Translations under genes and position numbers: made by a program | Shown here: positions 1-9,385 of the stretch, one piece after another | Layout of the letters: each line of letters opens with the position of its first letter | Numbering within the stretch: the stretch's first letter is position 1 | Source: Sulfolobales archaeon | GTDB lineage: Archaea; Thermoproteota; Thermoprotei_A; Sulfolobales; Desulfurococcaceae | DNA length: 64,000 bases | NCBI GenBank assembly: GCA_025059075.1 | Contig: JANXDZ010000002.1 | Coordinates: 124,001 to 188,000, forward strand | Direction: 5' to 3' | The notes under the pieces: model-generated | Databases searched by the model: none | Told to the model about the DNA's origin: nothing | What the model saw: only the letters and a program-made list of their open reading frames with translations

Positions 1-842
1 ATACATATGTACCTTATGAAAGTCCCAGGTACTTCAATTACCTTTAAGTCAGCTTTCTTAGATAGCTCTTCAATGTCTGTTGGCCTAAGAGTCCTCCAAG
101 CTATGTCTACTTCACCACCCTCAAGAGCCAGCCTTAGGGAAGTGGCATCAGCGTAAAACCTAATCACTATTAATGACTTAGGCTTATCTCCATAGTAGTA
201 TGGATTTGGCTCAAGAACTATCTCTACATCTCTCTGGAAGCGAGCTATTTTATAAGGCCCTGCTCCACCAGCCGTTTGATCGCTATCAATGCTTTCAGGA
301 GCATATGCTGAATGCACTGGGAAGTATGGGGGAGTAGCAACTAATGTTAGAAAGAATGGAGTAGGCTGCTTTAGCTTAAACACTACAGTATAATCGTCTA
401 CAGCCTCAACTTTATCAATGAACTCTGTGACTAGCCACGATGGATCACCCTTTATCGTCATAACTCTATTAATGCTTCTAACAACATCTTCTGCAGTAAG
501 CAGCGTTCCATCAGCGAACTTCAATCCCTCCCTAAGTTTAAAAGTCCAAGTCATTCCATCACTACTAATACTCCAGCTTTCAGCTAGAGCTGGCTCAAGA
601 TCTAGTGAGCCAGGCTTATACTTAACTAAGCCCTCCATAACGTTAGATAGCACTTCCCAAGTAAAGAAGTCGTAAGCATTAGAAGGATCTAGATCAGTTA
701 CCTTATCAGTTACCCCAATAACTATTGGCTTTGGAGCAGCTGGAGCTGGAGCCCTGAAAATAATAAAGTATGCTGCAAGTCCAGCTATTACGACTATTAT
801 GGCTATCAATATTGCGATAAGAGATCTACTTATGCATTTCAA
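1..842 (-). CDS. ABC transporter peptide/solute-binding protein, N-terminal part (runs off the window)
   Basis: The reverse strand is open from a TTG at 842 to the window edge, giving about 280 residues. A GGGGGAT ribosome binding site precedes the TTG. The protein starts with a hydrophobic segment (about residues 8-30) and an Ala/Pro linker, the usual archaeal membrane anchor or signal. It continues into a family 5 extracellular binding domain (SBP_bac_5): an early NVMEGLVKY block, then LEPALAESW, FKLREGLKFADGT, TAEDVVRSI and GAGPYKI, all typical of DppA/OppA-type proteins. It would present peptides or other solutes to an ABC permease outside the membrane. A second protein of the same family lies at 34346-35899. 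The C-terminal part is outside the window, so substrate and operon cannot be judged. Confidence 0.9.
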   Translation of the reverse strand, partial: MKCISRSLIAILIAIIVVIAGLAAYFIIFRAPAPAAPKPIVIGVTDKVTDLDPSNAYDFFTWEVLSNVMEGLVKYKPGSLDLEPALAESWSISSDGMTWTFKLREGLKFADGTLLTAEDVVRSINRVMTIKGDPSWLVTEFIDKVEAVDDYTVVFKLKQPTPFFLTLVATPPYFPVHSAYAPESIDSDQTAGGAGPYKIARFQRDVEIVLEPNPYYYGDKPKSLIVIRFYADATSLRLALEGGEVDIAWRTLRPTDIEELSKKADLKVIEVPGTFIRYIC

Positions 843-1334
843 AATTTATCCCCCATTAATCCTACTTTATGTTAGAAAGTAGTGTGCAGATTTAGTATTT
901 AAATATTTATGAGTATTCAAAGGCATATTATATGATATGGGTGTTTACAGTAAGAGAAAGCGTGTGATACACTTGATCTAAGGGCAGTGTAGCATTGATC
1001 TTTCAGTACAACTATGTTTAGCTACAAGACAAGAATCTACTTAAAATAGCTGTCGAAATTGCAGTGAAGAGCTAAAGCTTCTTAGCTAAACAATGTTAAA
1101 TAGATGTTTAAAGAGCTATTGCTTTACAAGTGCCTCAACGCTTTAAACATTTAATAATAGAAAGTATTCTATTAAGGATCTTAATGAAGCTCTGTGTTCA
1201 TTAAGTTTTAATTACAGCTTTAAGTTCTACAAATACTTTTCCTAACTTCACTAAATCTATTGAGTAAATATATGAGGACTCTATAGCTATCTTAACTGTT
1301 TTCACAAAGCTCTCGATCAATTCATTAAAGCAAT
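843..1334. other. Gene-free interval, 492 bp
   Basis: AT-rich sequence between two reverse-strand genes. No ORF with a plausible start and ribosome binding site is visible on either strand, and there is no tRNA or C/D box pattern. A short inverted repeat (AGCTAA...TTAGCT) lies near 1070-1087. The right-hand part of the promoter for the binding protein at 842 should be here; the TTTAAATATTTAT run around 898-910 is a reasonable TATA region for either strand. Confidence 0.5.
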
Positions 1335-1589
1335 CTATTTTTTAATGCATGCAATAGGGCTATCTAAGTACTGAAGGGTTTCAGCCCATGCTAAGGATAC
1401 GTTAACGTCAACTGCATCTAATGGATTATAGCACATAAATCCAGTTGCCTCACATATATCCTTAATTACACTCAATGTATCTAAAGTACTTGAATCAGCC
1501 ACTAGCCGTAATTCTTTAAAAGTGTTTAAATTATTTGCTAATACACTTAATTTACCCTCATTATCCGCGTCTGTAGACATAGTATTCAC
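1335..1589 (-). CDS. Hypothetical protein, 84 aa
   Basis: I do not recognise this protein. It is a small, mostly alpha-helical-looking sequence with three cysteines and no membrane segment. In favour of a real gene: a TATA-like CTTATAAAT (reverse strand, about 1613-1624) sits 25-30 nt before the ATG at 1589 (a second ATG is at 1580), the arrangement of a leaderless archaeal transcript, and a GAGGGT lies just upstream. Against: no recognisable domain and gene-poor surroundings. It may be lineage-specific or a chance ORF. Confidence 0.4.
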   Translation of the reverse strand: MNTMSTDADNEGKLSVLANNLNTFKELRLVADSSTLDTLSVIKDICEATGFMCYNPLDAVDVNVSLAWAETLQYLDSPIACIKK

Positions 1590-1747
1590 ATACCCTCTAT
1601 TTTCATTAATAGCATTTATAAGAATATAAAAACTTTTCCCACTATAGTCCCATAAATTATGATGAAGCTCTTACTAAAACTCAGAGGTGTAAATTATAAA
1701 GTGATGTAAACGAATCAGTATTTAACGCTTTTCAAGGAACTAACTAT

Positions 1748-2524
1748 TTGGTGAGTGAATTGATTGAGAGAGTTAGGCTTGGAGTAGATGTGCTTAACTA
1801 CATTCTTCCAGAGGGAGTGCCTAGAAACTCACTTATATTAATTAAAGGAAGTGGTGGAAGCGGTAAGAGCATCATTACAATGCATATCGCTAGAGAATTT
1901 ATTTCAAAAGGCGAAGAAGTATTCTTCGTGGAATTAGACGATGATCCTGAAACTCTCGTCGACAACCTTAGTTCGCTAAGCATTGATCCACTAAAGCTTA
2001 GAAGTGAAAACAAGTTGTTTACAATAGATGGCTATAGCTTTAGAATTAGAGGTAAGGCGAGAAAGCGCTGCCCAATAGTAGTGGAAGAAGTTAATCCCCA
2101 GAGCATTGATGCTTTAGTCTCAAGAATAATCAATGTAGTTGATGGAGTTGGCGTAATGAATAGAGGGCTCTTAATTCTTGACTCATTGAATGAAGTAATG
2201 GCTTATAGTGAAGCATCTAAAGTAGGAGAGTTAATTAGAGAATTAAGAGCGAACATAGCTAAGGCCAGAGGCATAATGACTATAGTCATTTTACATACAT
2301 CCACTGAAGACATAAGAGTGTTTGCAAACACTCTAGACTACGTAGTTGATGGAGTAATAGAAGCTGAGACCGCGACTCAAACACCGGTGGGAATAGAGCT
2401 CCCCATACCCCTTAGGCAAGTAATAGTGAGGAAAATGAAGGGCGTAAGCCATAGAACTGGCTGGACTCTATTTACAATAGATAAAGAGGGGGTAAAACCA
2501 GTAATAATAAAGTTAAAGACTTAA
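1748..2524 (+). CDS. KaiC/RAD55-family RecA-like ATPase
   Basis: A single-domain RecA-superfamily ATPase of 258 residues. The Walker A motif GSGGSGKS is at residues 34-41 and the Walker B strand LLILDS at about 141-146, with the family signature of a 'G-x-D-x-L' entry (LGVDVLNYIL) before the first strand. KaiC/GvpD/RAD55-type proteins are common in archaea and usually of unknown signalling or regulatory role; no second KaiC domain or kinase-specific feature is visible. Start: TTG at 1748 directly followed by GTG at 1751; either could be used. Convergent with the beta-propeller gene, 16 bp between stops. The cellular role is not deducible from context. Confidence 0.85.
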   Translation: MVSELIERVRLGVDVLNYILPEGVPRNSLILIKGSGGSGKSIITMHIAREFISKGEEVFFVELDDDPETLVDNLSSLSIDPLKLRSENKLFTIDGYSFRIRGKARKRCPIVVEEVNPQSIDALVSRIINVVDGVGVMNRGLLILDSLNEVMAYSEASKVGELIRELRANIAKARGIMTIVILHTSTEDIRVFANTLDYVVDGVIEAETATQTPVGIELPIPLRQVIVRKMKGVSHRTGWTLFTIDKEGVKPVIIKLKT

Positions 2525-2540
2525 AAAAAAAAGACATAGT

Positions 2541-4718
2541 TTAACTAAATAAGGCTAACGGTATTGAGCCCACTTCATTTAGAGTTACTGCATTGAAAAT
2601 CTTTATCAAAGATCTAGATATAGTGTAGATCTCGTCCCCTATATATATAGCTCTAGAGGCTTCACTATGCCTAAGCAATCCTCTAACCCTCAGCATATCA
2701 TTAGAGTATGAGACTACCAACACTCCGCTATACATACTTCCATACCATTGCATAGGTAAATACATTGACTCATAATCAGGATCTAGAGTGAATGCATGGT
2801 GATCATATAGGACTGGGCTATAGCCATTGGGGATCTTAACTTCAGAAATAGAGCTCATAGCCCTTGGATCACTTATATCAAACAACGATATCTTTAACTC
2901 CCCAGACTCAATGCCTATGCCCAGCAACCTATCGCTACTAATTGGATGTAGGTACTCGCTAAACCCAGGGATCTTTAAGTAACCCAGCACCTTGGGGTTC
3001 TCGGGGTTGCTTAAATCTATTGCATATAGAGGATCTACTTGCCTAAAAGTAACTAAGTAAAATACATTCTTCAATAGTCTTGCAGAATATATCCTCTCGC
3101 CAGGTGCTAGACCTTTAATTGAGCTAACTATGCTTAAGTTACTTAAGTTAAGTATGAAGACATTATTTACAGACTCACCTATAGGAGTCGTATAGACGTG
3201 TAGCCAGTAGTAGTTCTGTTGCTCTACTTTACTACTTTCCCCATAGATTCTTACAGTCTCAGTAGTGCAAACACCTCTTGTGCATACAACTGCAGTAACT
3301 TCACTCCCCGAGTCTACGTTGAGTGCTTTAACATATGTTGAAGTTATTTGAACAGTTGAGTTAACTGAAGTAGTTGCTACTATGAAGTATTCACTCATTT
3401 CCTCCATTGAGAATTGATCCAGTATATGCCCCTCCACCCTGAAGTCTCCAATGTAAGTCACATTAATTCCACTTACGTTGAATACGTAGAATAACGTTTC
3501 ATCTCCAAAGGACTCTCCGTGAAGCTCTTCATTAACTGAGTTAATTATTTTAACAACGTCGTCGTACTTAAGTGTGTTGAAGTACTTCAATATTACTTCA
3601 AAGCACTTGCTTAAGTCACCTAGTGCTAGTGCATTAAGTGCTTCAGTAGATACATCGTTGGGCAAGTAATTAATTAATGAATTTATCGCTTTAACATAGG
3701 CCTCATACGTAGTTAGTGATTTAGAGACAGCTAAATAAAGACTCTTAGGAGTCATATACATCCAGCTACTAGGCCCAGTTAGAAATGAGTATGCTGAATA
3801 CTCTAAGCTATCGATGTCTAATGCAAGTATGTTTGTATAGACTCTAGGCTCATGATCAATTCCTTTTATGTTCTGAGGAGGCATAGGCTTCTGATCAATT
3901 AGTGGAATAGCTACCTTAAGTGTTGTTGAGGTAGTTAACTCTATTGGCATCGTCGTCACTAAGTACACTCTGGGACCAGTCATTCTAGCGCTTACCACAG
4001 ATCCTGTTATTGATGTATTCAGTAGGAGGACTGGGTTAGTTACATTACTTAAGCTGTATACGCTTACGGTAGTAATTGGAGATTCGGTAGGAGTAGCTAT
4101 GCAGTTGCACTTATCTTCAAGACTTATGCTTAAGCTGACTGCTTCCTCAAATACTGCTATGAGCTTATCCCCATTTAGGAAAAGCCCCTTGCAATATACA
4201 TTACCTAAGTCTATTACACTTACCACTTTTCTTTCTACAGCGCTAACTATGTATATGAAGTTACTTGATGATACTGCAATTATTTCTCCAGTGTTTTTAA
4301 CGTAATCTAATTCATCTACTCCAACTACTTGAACGTTAGTTATTGAAGTCCTTACAGCACCCCTCGCAATAAGGCTTTCAACAGCTATAGGCGTTGCTAG
4401 AAATGGTGAACTAACGTAAGTATAGATTGAACTAGCCCCTAGTAATTCAACTACCTCCCTCTCAACACTTTTAGCTGCACTAATGAAGTTAACGAGGTCT
4501 TCATAAGTATTGAAGCCCCTTAATCCAGTGAAGACTTGTAGGAATGGCCCTCCAGGTTGGCTGCCGTTACTCGGCCTAGTTATTATTGGCGGAGTAATTA
4601 CAGGGATCACGCCTCTAGACTCACTTAATCTATGATAAATGTAGTTGATAGATACTGGAAGCAGCATGCCCATAGTTAAAGCCAATAGCGCTAATGCCGC
4701 ATACTTACTTTTATCCAC
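2541..4718 (-). CDS. Secreted beta-propeller domain protein
   Basis: A large exported protein of about 725 residues. It begins with a charged stretch and a hydrophobic segment (KYAALALLALTMGMLLPVS), a signal peptide or anchor. The rest is rich in beta strands with repeated blade-like patterns such as VISAVERKVVSVIDLGNV, LEDKCNC, VKIPNGYSPVLYDHHAF and IFNAVTLNEVGSIPLAL, resembling the archaeal/bacterial 'secreted protein with C-terminal beta-propeller' family (Pfam Beta_propel). Start choice: the longest ORF begins with ATG at 4745, but GGTGAG lies 4-5 nt before a GTG at 4718, which gives a cleaner signal peptide. Function unknown; such proteins probably act at the cell surface. It is monocistronic and divergent from the winged-helix gene at 4834. 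Confidence 0.8.
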   Translation of the reverse strand: MDKSKYAALALLALTMGMLLPVSINYIYHRLSESRGVIPVITPPIITRPSNGSQPGGPFLQVFTGLRGFNTYEDLVNFISAAKSVEREVVELLGASSIYTYVSSPFLATPIAVESLIARGAVRTSITNVQVVGVDELDYVKNTGEIIAVSSSNFIYIVSAVERKVVSVIDLGNVYCKGLFLNGDKLIAVFEEAVSLSISLEDKCNCIATPTESPITTVSVYSLSNVTNPVLLLNTSITGSVVSARMTGPRVYLVTTMPIELTTSTTLKVAIPLIDQKPMPPQNIKGIDHEPRVYTNILALDIDSLEYSAYSFLTGPSSWMYMTPKSLYLAVSKSLTTYEAYVKAINSLINYLPNDVSTEALNALALGDLSKCFEVILKYFNTLKYDDVVKIINSVNEELHGESFGDETLFYVFNVSGINVTYIGDFRVEGHILDQFSMEEMSEYFIVATTSVNSTVQITSTYVKALNVDSGSEVTAVVCTRGVCTTETVRIYGESSKVEQQNYYWLHVYTTPIGESVNNVFILNLSNLSIVSSIKGLAPGERIYSARLLKNVFYLVTFRQVDPLYAIDLSNPENPKVLGYLKIPGFSEYLHPISSDRLLGIGIESGELKISLFDISDPRAMSSISEVKIPNGYSPVLYDHHAFTLDPDYESMYLPMQWYGSMYSGVLVVSYSNDMLRVRGLLRHSEASRAIYIGDEIYTISRSLIKIFNAVTLNEVGSIPLALFS

Positions 4719-4833
4719 AGTTCTCACCAAGCAGTACTTTAGCATTAGTTACTAGATAACTCAAATCATTGAATTACGATTGTTCAACTAACTGCATAAA
4801 TGAAACGTTTTTAATTAGTAGACCTTATATAGA

Positions 4834-5295
4834 TTGGGGCTTAGTTTGTCTAATGATGAGATCGGTGGGACGTCTTTAAGAATATATGTCCATCTACTTG
4901 AAGGAGGAGAACCCATGGGAGTCAGGGATATTGCTAAGGCATTAAGCATGCCTGCCAGTACAGTCCTCTACCACTTGAGGAGGCTGGAGGAGCTTGGATT
5001 AGTCAGAAGAGATCTCGGTGGATACAGTGTATCTAAAGTAATGTCGTTAAATGGATTTGCGATCATTGGAAGGAGGCTTGTGCCAAGGTTAATTATATAC
5101 TCAGTGTTCTTTACAGGCATAGCTGTGGGAGAATCCTTGTTGATAATTATCAGGGGAATGAACCCAGATAAATTGCTAGCTATAGTTACATCAATTACTG
5201 CCTCAATAATAATGCTTTTAGAAGGTTTAAAGGCTAGGTCTAAAGTCATTTTGGGAAGCTCTTACTTAAAGAAGCGAGTTAAAACCTCTTCTTAA
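4834..5295 (+). CDS. Winged-helix (ArsR/MarR-like) protein with two membrane segments
   Basis: Residues about 15-75 form a winged helix: MGVRDIAKALSMPASTVLYH is the recognition region and LGLVRRDLGGYSV the wing. The C-terminal half has two hydrophobic segments (LIIYSVFFTGIAVGESLLIII and LLAIVTSITASIIMLL), so this is a membrane-tethered DNA-binding protein, a type common in Crenarchaeota. The start is uncertain: TTG at 4834, or TTG at 4846 in the same frame, with TATA-like TTATATAG just upstream at 4825-4831. It is divergent from the secreted beta-propeller gene (intergenic under 120 bp), which could be its target; that is inference only. Confidence 0.75.
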   Translation: MGLSLSNDEIGGTSLRIYVHLLEGGEPMGVRDIAKALSMPASTVLYHLRRLEELGLVRRDLGGYSVSKVMSLNGFAIIGRRLVPRLIIYSVFFTGIAVGESLLIIIRGMNPDKLLAIVTSITASIIMLLEGLKARSKVILGSSYLKKRVKTSS

Positions 5296-5444
5296 TTATA
5301 ATCAAGTACTTCAAAGATTTAATCTCGAAAACTCCTTAAACAAGCACTTGTTTCAAAAACACTAGCTACTTATAACTACATAGAGTTCCTAACTAAATCA
5401 TTAATTAAGGAGCCAAGCTTTAAGTAGCTTTACAGGTGTTTGAA

Positions 5445-6059
5445 TTGACGAAGATCGATTTCTTGAGACACATAGTGAATCCTATATTAAGTGAGTACAG
5501 TGAATTATGGAGAGAGCGTGTAGAGGGAGCAAAGAGTTTAATGCAAGTTATTGATGAAGTAAGGCAGTTATTCTATAGAGCAGAGGATGCCTACTGCTTC
5601 GGCATTTATGGAGGAGATTTAAGAGGCTTAGCCAAATACTTGCTAAGCAAGGATTTCGACATAGTTATTTCAGTACTTAAATCAGCTAAAGCTACTGAAA
5701 TTGCTGAGAAAATACTTGAGGAAGCTATTAAGAAATACAGTGAATATCCTGTAGTTATAGAAGCATGTAAAAGAAGGCTTAGTGAATTAAGAAGCCAAGA
5801 GATTTATTCACAGACTATAGAAGAGGATTGGAGTAGAATTGTTGAAACCATAGGGAGGGAGGTTGAGAAATCGATGCCTAAAGCACATATAACTATAGGT
5901 AGGGAAGTCGTTAATGTAAAGACAAACGGCTTTGAACTCTTAATTATGAAGACTAAGGATGGACTGAAATTAGACGCAAGAGTTTCCATAAGTAGAGAGT
6001 GTAAGTCCATAAATGAATTAATAGAGTATTTAAATAAGCTCATCAATGCTTTTCACTAG
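5445..6059 (+). CDS. Conserved-looking hypothetical protein, 204 aa
   Basis: I do not recognise a family. The first 120 residues are helical and charged; the last 60 look alpha/beta (HITIGREVVNVKTNGFELLI). There is no signal peptide or membrane segment. TTG at 5445 is preferred because AGGTG (5434-5438) lies 6 nt upstream; the longest ORF starts at GTG 5436, inside that site. The stop is 12 nt before the start of the HAD phosphatase, and the next gene's GGTG site overlaps this stop region, so the two are probably cotranscribed. Confidence 0.7.
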   Translation: MTKIDFLRHIVNPILSEYSELWRERVEGAKSLMQVIDEVRQLFYRAEDAYCFGIYGGDLRGLAKYLLSKDFDIVISVLKSAKATEIAEKILEEAIKKYSEYPVVIEACKRRLSELRSQEIYSQTIEEDWSRIVETIGREVEKSMPKAHITIGREVVNVKTNGFELLIMKTKDGLKLDARVSISRECKSINELIEYLNKLINAFH

Positions 6060-6071
6060 TGGTGCTTTATA

Positions 6072-6716
6072 TTGAAGGGCTTAGTAATATTCGACTGCGA
6101 TGGAGTACTCACCGAAGACGACAGTAGTTGGCAATTGCTCCATAAATACTTTGGATCAAGTGATTCACATGTAGCTGAATTATATAAAAAGAACATCATT
6201 AGCTACCTTGATTGGATGAAGATAGACATAATACTAATGATTAAATCCTGGGGCAGACCCATAGCGAGAAGGCTGGTGGAAGAAATACTGAGTAAAACGA
6301 AGGTAAGGCCTGAATCATACGCTGTTTTCAAAATGTTAAAACAATATGACTTTATTGTAGGAATAATTAGTAGTGGAATAGACATATTGGTTAAAAGAAT
6401 CTGTAGAGATGTTGGAGCAGACATTTGTTTATACAATGAACTATTGTTCATTAATGATGAGCTCGTTCCCGGTGGAAAGAGCTGGGTTCCATTACTTGAA
6501 AAACCCTATATAGTGAATTCAATAGCTAGATCCCTTGGAATAGGCATGGAGAGAGTGGCTTACGTAGGCGATAGCGAGTGGGATGAAGAGGTCTTTAAAG
6601 TAGTAGGACTCCCAATAGCTATGAATACTTGCAGCAATTGCTTTAACGCAAGGAGTTACGTTAATAACTTATGGGAAGTTGTAGATATAGTTAAAGAACA
6701 TTTCTCCAAGTTTTAA
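6072..6716 (+). CDS. HAD-superfamily phosphatase (phosphoserine phosphatase-like)
   Basis: A 214-residue haloacid dehalogenase hydrolase. Motif I is DCDGVLTE (residues 8-15) with nucleophile D8 and acid/base D10; motif II is the serine of IISSG (about 98-102); motif III/IV is GDSEWDE (166-172). The helical insert between motifs I and II is a C1-type cap, as in SerB-like enzymes. The substrate cannot be assigned; the SerB signature is only partial, so it may dephosphorylate another small metabolite. The TTG start at 6072 has GGTG about 8 nt upstream. It follows an unknown gene by 12 nt and ends 7 bp from the convergent threonine dehydratase. Confidence 0.82.
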   Translation: MKGLVIFDCDGVLTEDDSSWQLLHKYFGSSDSHVAELYKKNIISYLDWMKIDIILMIKSWGRPIARRLVEEILSKTKVRPESYAVFKMLKQYDFIVGIISSGIDILVKRICRDVGADICLYNELLFINDELVPGGKSWVPLLEKPYIVNSIARSLGIGMERVAYVGDSEWDEEVFKVVGLPIAMNTCSNCFNARSYVNNLWEVVDIVKEHFSKF

Positions 6717-6723
6717 ACCTCAC

Positions 6724-7977
6724 TTAATAAGCCAGGTGCTTTACTTTAAACTTAAACCCCCTCCTCTCAAGGCTCCTCAAAGCATCTTTAACACTGCTAT
6801 ATGATAATGCTTCAAAGACTACCTCGACAATAGCTTTAGTTGGAAGCATTTGAGGGGAGTATCTATCGTGTCTTACATCAACTACGTTTATGTTATTAAT
6901 AGCTAATACTTCAAGCACATCGTGCAAAACCCCTGGCTTATCATCCACTACTCCTTCTATGGCTACTAGTCTGCCAGCCTTAGCCATTTCATGCATTATT
7001 ATTCTGGAAAGGAGAGGCGGATCTATGTTGCCTCCACTGATCACTGCTATAATAGAGTCTCCGTGTGGTTCATATGTCTTCGATAAGAGGGCTGCTATAG
7101 TTAAAGCACCTGCACCTTCAACAATTATCTTACCCCTCTCCATTAGGAAGAATATAGCTCTTGAAATATGCTCTTCGTCCACTAGGACTATATCGTCTAT
7201 GAATGCCTTTATAATTTTAGAAGTAATTTCACCAGGCTTCTTTACTATGACTCCATCAGCTATACTGTACTGCGGCACATAATCCATTTCGCCTCTTAAA
7301 AAATGCTTCATAGTTGATGCAACTAAGGGCTGTACACCAATGACTTTTGAATTTCTGCAAAGAGTCTTCATAACAATTGCAACTCCTGAAGCTAATCCAC
7401 CGCCACCTATTGGTACAAGAACTTCATCTGGACATCCAACTTCATCAATTACTTCCAGTGCTATAGTTCCCTGACCAGCTATGACTTCAACGTCGTCAAA
7501 TGGATGTATGAATTCATACCCTTTCTCAGAAGCAATAGTTAGTGCTCTAGCGTATGCATCATCATAGATCTTTCCATGCAGAACTACGTCAGCTCCATAG
7601 CTCATAGTGGCATTGACTTTAGTTGGACTAGCTGTTTCAGGCATAACTATTACTGCATGTACTCCAAAAGCTTTTGCAGCATAAGCAACTCCTTGAGCAT
7701 GGTTCCCTGATGAAGCAGTCACTACTCCCTTTAAATTCGTCCTTTCAAGCAATCTATGGATCTTGAAGAGTGCTCCGCGAACTTTAAAAGAACCGGTTTT
7801 CTGCATGTTCTCAAGCTTTAACAAAATGCTCTTTCTAACTTCTTCATTAAGGCTCACTACACTTACCATAGGGGTCCTATGTACATATTTTTTTATGACT
7901 TCTAAAGCTTGAGTAGAGAGAACGTATACTTCTTTAAACATGCTAACGAGCTCATTTAAGCTACCCACGTACTCCAC
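6724..7977 (-). CDS. ilvA: Threonine ammonia-lyase (threonine dehydratase) with ACT domain
   Basis: Fold type II PLP enzyme converting L-threonine to 2-oxobutanoate and ammonia, the first step of isoleucine synthesis (or threonine catabolism). The PLP lysine is K65 in TGSFKVRGA, the substrate loop is SSGNHAQG (89-96) and the phosphate-binding loop GGGGLASG (191-198). Residues from about 333 form a C-terminal ACT domain (VAIEGVVDDKPGVLHDVL), a likely site of amino-acid feedback. At 417 residues it matches archaeal IlvA/TdcB. The start overlaps the end of the radical SAM gene by 17 nt, implying a two-gene operon; a second Met at residue 13 is an alternative start. Confidence 0.92.
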   Translation of the reverse strand: MEYVGSLNELVSMFKEVYVLSTQALEVIKKYVHRTPMVSVVSLNEEVRKSILLKLENMQKTGSFKVRGALFKIHRLLERTNLKGVVTASSGNHAQGVAYAAKAFGVHAVIVMPETASPTKVNATMSYGADVVLHGKIYDDAYARALTIASEKGYEFIHPFDDVEVIAGQGTIALEVIDEVGCPDEVLVPIGGGGLASGVAIVMKTLCRNSKVIGVQPLVASTMKHFLRGEMDYVPQYSIADGVIVKKPGEITSKIIKAFIDDIVLVDEEHISRAIFFLMERGKIIVEGAGALTIAALLSKTYEPHGDSIIAVISGGNIDPPLLSRIIMHEMAKAGRLVAIEGVVDDKPGVLHDVLEVLAINNINVVDVRHDRYSPQMLPTKAIVEVVFEALSYSSVKDALRSLERRGFKFKVKHLAY

Positions 7978-9277
7978 CTTCTAGACAGTATTTAGAACCA
8001 GTAGATATTATCCCCCTCCTTCTTAATTCAACTATCTTTAAACTAATGGACTCCTGATTCATCCAGGCTCCATAGGCTCTTCCACTTCCCACTAATTTAC
8101 TCACCTTCTTCTTAACCCAATTAGGCAGCTGCCTTGGTTTAGCTGCAGCAAGAGGTGTACCAGGTAGAGGTATAAATGAGTGTAAGTGTATTACAGCTCC
8201 CATGCTAGCTAAGCGTTCAATGACTTTTAGAGTTTCGTTATAATCATCATTGCTTTCCCATGGAAACCCAAGTATAAAGTCTACGTCAACTCTAAAGCCG
8301 GCCTTAGTTAATGCAGTAAATGCTTCATAAATGTCATCAATAGTATGTCCCCTTCTTATAGCTCTTAAAATCCTCTCACTCCCCGATTGAGCTCCAATAA
8401 TTACCCTCTTATTCGATACATACTTCTTCAGCATTTTAGCAGATTCTTCAGTAACGTACTCAGGCCTAACTTCACTTGGGAAAGAGCCATAGAATATCCT
8501 TGCTCCATAAACTTCTGCTACCTTCTTCTTCAATTTCTCAAGAAGCTCTTCAACTATGTCAAACCTAGGCTTTCCAGGTCCTTCAGCGCCATACCCAAGG
8601 CCATTGGGAGTTATAAACCTCAAGTCACGGAATCCTAGCTTGGCTGCTCTAGCAGCATTTTCAATAACGCAGTCTATGCCTCTATATCTCTGTTTAAACC
8701 CATGCATATAGCTGACTTGGCAGTAAGAACATCCATAGGGGCATCCGCGGGCTATCTCAATTGGATTCACTACCCCCCTCCAGTATGGAAAAGGCGGGTA
8801 ATTATCTAAGCTTACTTTTCCTCTAGCGCCAGTAAATACAGGTTTTCCATTAATTACCGTTACTAATCCTCTTACCCTACATATGTCGCCACCTTCAGCT
8901 AGTGCAGTAGCTATTTCTAAGAACGTTTCCTCTCCTTCACTAATTACTGCAACGTCGAAGCCTAAGCTGAACAAAGTTCCTAAAGGATCTCCCGTCGCAT
9001 GAGGTCCTCCAGCAACAGTTAATACACTGCTGTCCTTTAAGTTCCTTAAGAGAAGTAAGCTTTTTAATACATCATCTCTCGTCAACATGTACGTATTGAG
9101 CGATGTACCTACTAGAAGCTTATCGTACTTCATCTTTAATTCATAAATAAGCTCAAAGCTTTTTAATAAGTTGAGAACGTGGACTCTCGTCGAGCTCCTT
9201 GACTCAAGAGCTGCAGTAAGCGAGTTCACACTATACCTCGTCCAAGGAGTCTCTAGCAATACTACACCTAAGTTCAA
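7961..9277 (-). CDS. B12-binding/radical SAM protein, MJ1487-like
   Basis: Residues 1-130 form a Rossmann-like cobalamin-binding-type domain (VGTSLNTYML, VAGGPHATGDP, VISEGEETF). A radical SAM domain follows with the [4Fe-4S] cysteines C179, C183 and C186 in RGCPYGCSYCQ, and later FILGFPWES and LIPLPGTPL blocks. The architecture and spacing resemble the archaeal MJ1487 family, whose reaction is not known to me. It starts with TTG at 9277 behind GGTGATG, and its 3' end overlaps threonine dehydratase by 17 nt. The operon link with ilvA is seen; a functional link is not established. Confidence 0.85.
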   Translation of the reverse strand: MNLGVVLLETPWTRYSVNSLTAALESRSSTRVHVLNLLKSFELIYELKMKYDKLLVGTSLNTYMLTRDDVLKSLLLLRNLKDSSVLTVAGGPHATGDPLGTLFSLGFDVAVISEGEETFLEIATALAEGGDICRVRGLVTVINGKPVFTGARGKVSLDNYPPFPYWRGVVNPIEIARGCPYGCSYCQVSYMHGFKQRYRGIDCVIENAARAAKLGFRDLRFITPNGLGYGAEGPGKPRFDIVEELLEKLKKKVAEVYGARIFYGSFPSEVRPEYVTEESAKMLKKYVSNKRVIIGAQSGSERILRAIRRGHTIDDIYEAFTALTKAGFRVDVDFILGFPWESNDDYNETLKVIERLASMGAVIHLHSFIPLPGTPLAAAKPRQLPNWVKKKVSKLVGSGRAYGAWMNQESISLKIVELRRRGIISTGSKYCLEGGVRG

Positions 9278-9385
9278 TACATCACCCTAATCTACACCAC
9301 TTAAGCTAAATAAAGCGCTTCTACCAACTTATCAATTTATAGATGTGAGAATAGTCCTTAAATAATTCATTGAGCTGTAAGCAAT

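Noticed and set aside
418-675. 85-codon plus-strand ORF
   Set aside because: Antisense shadow of the binding protein on the reverse strand, which has clear family motifs.
1655-1705. ATGATGA and GTGATGT upstream of the KaiC-like gene, C/C'-like
   Set aside because: No CTGA at the required places.
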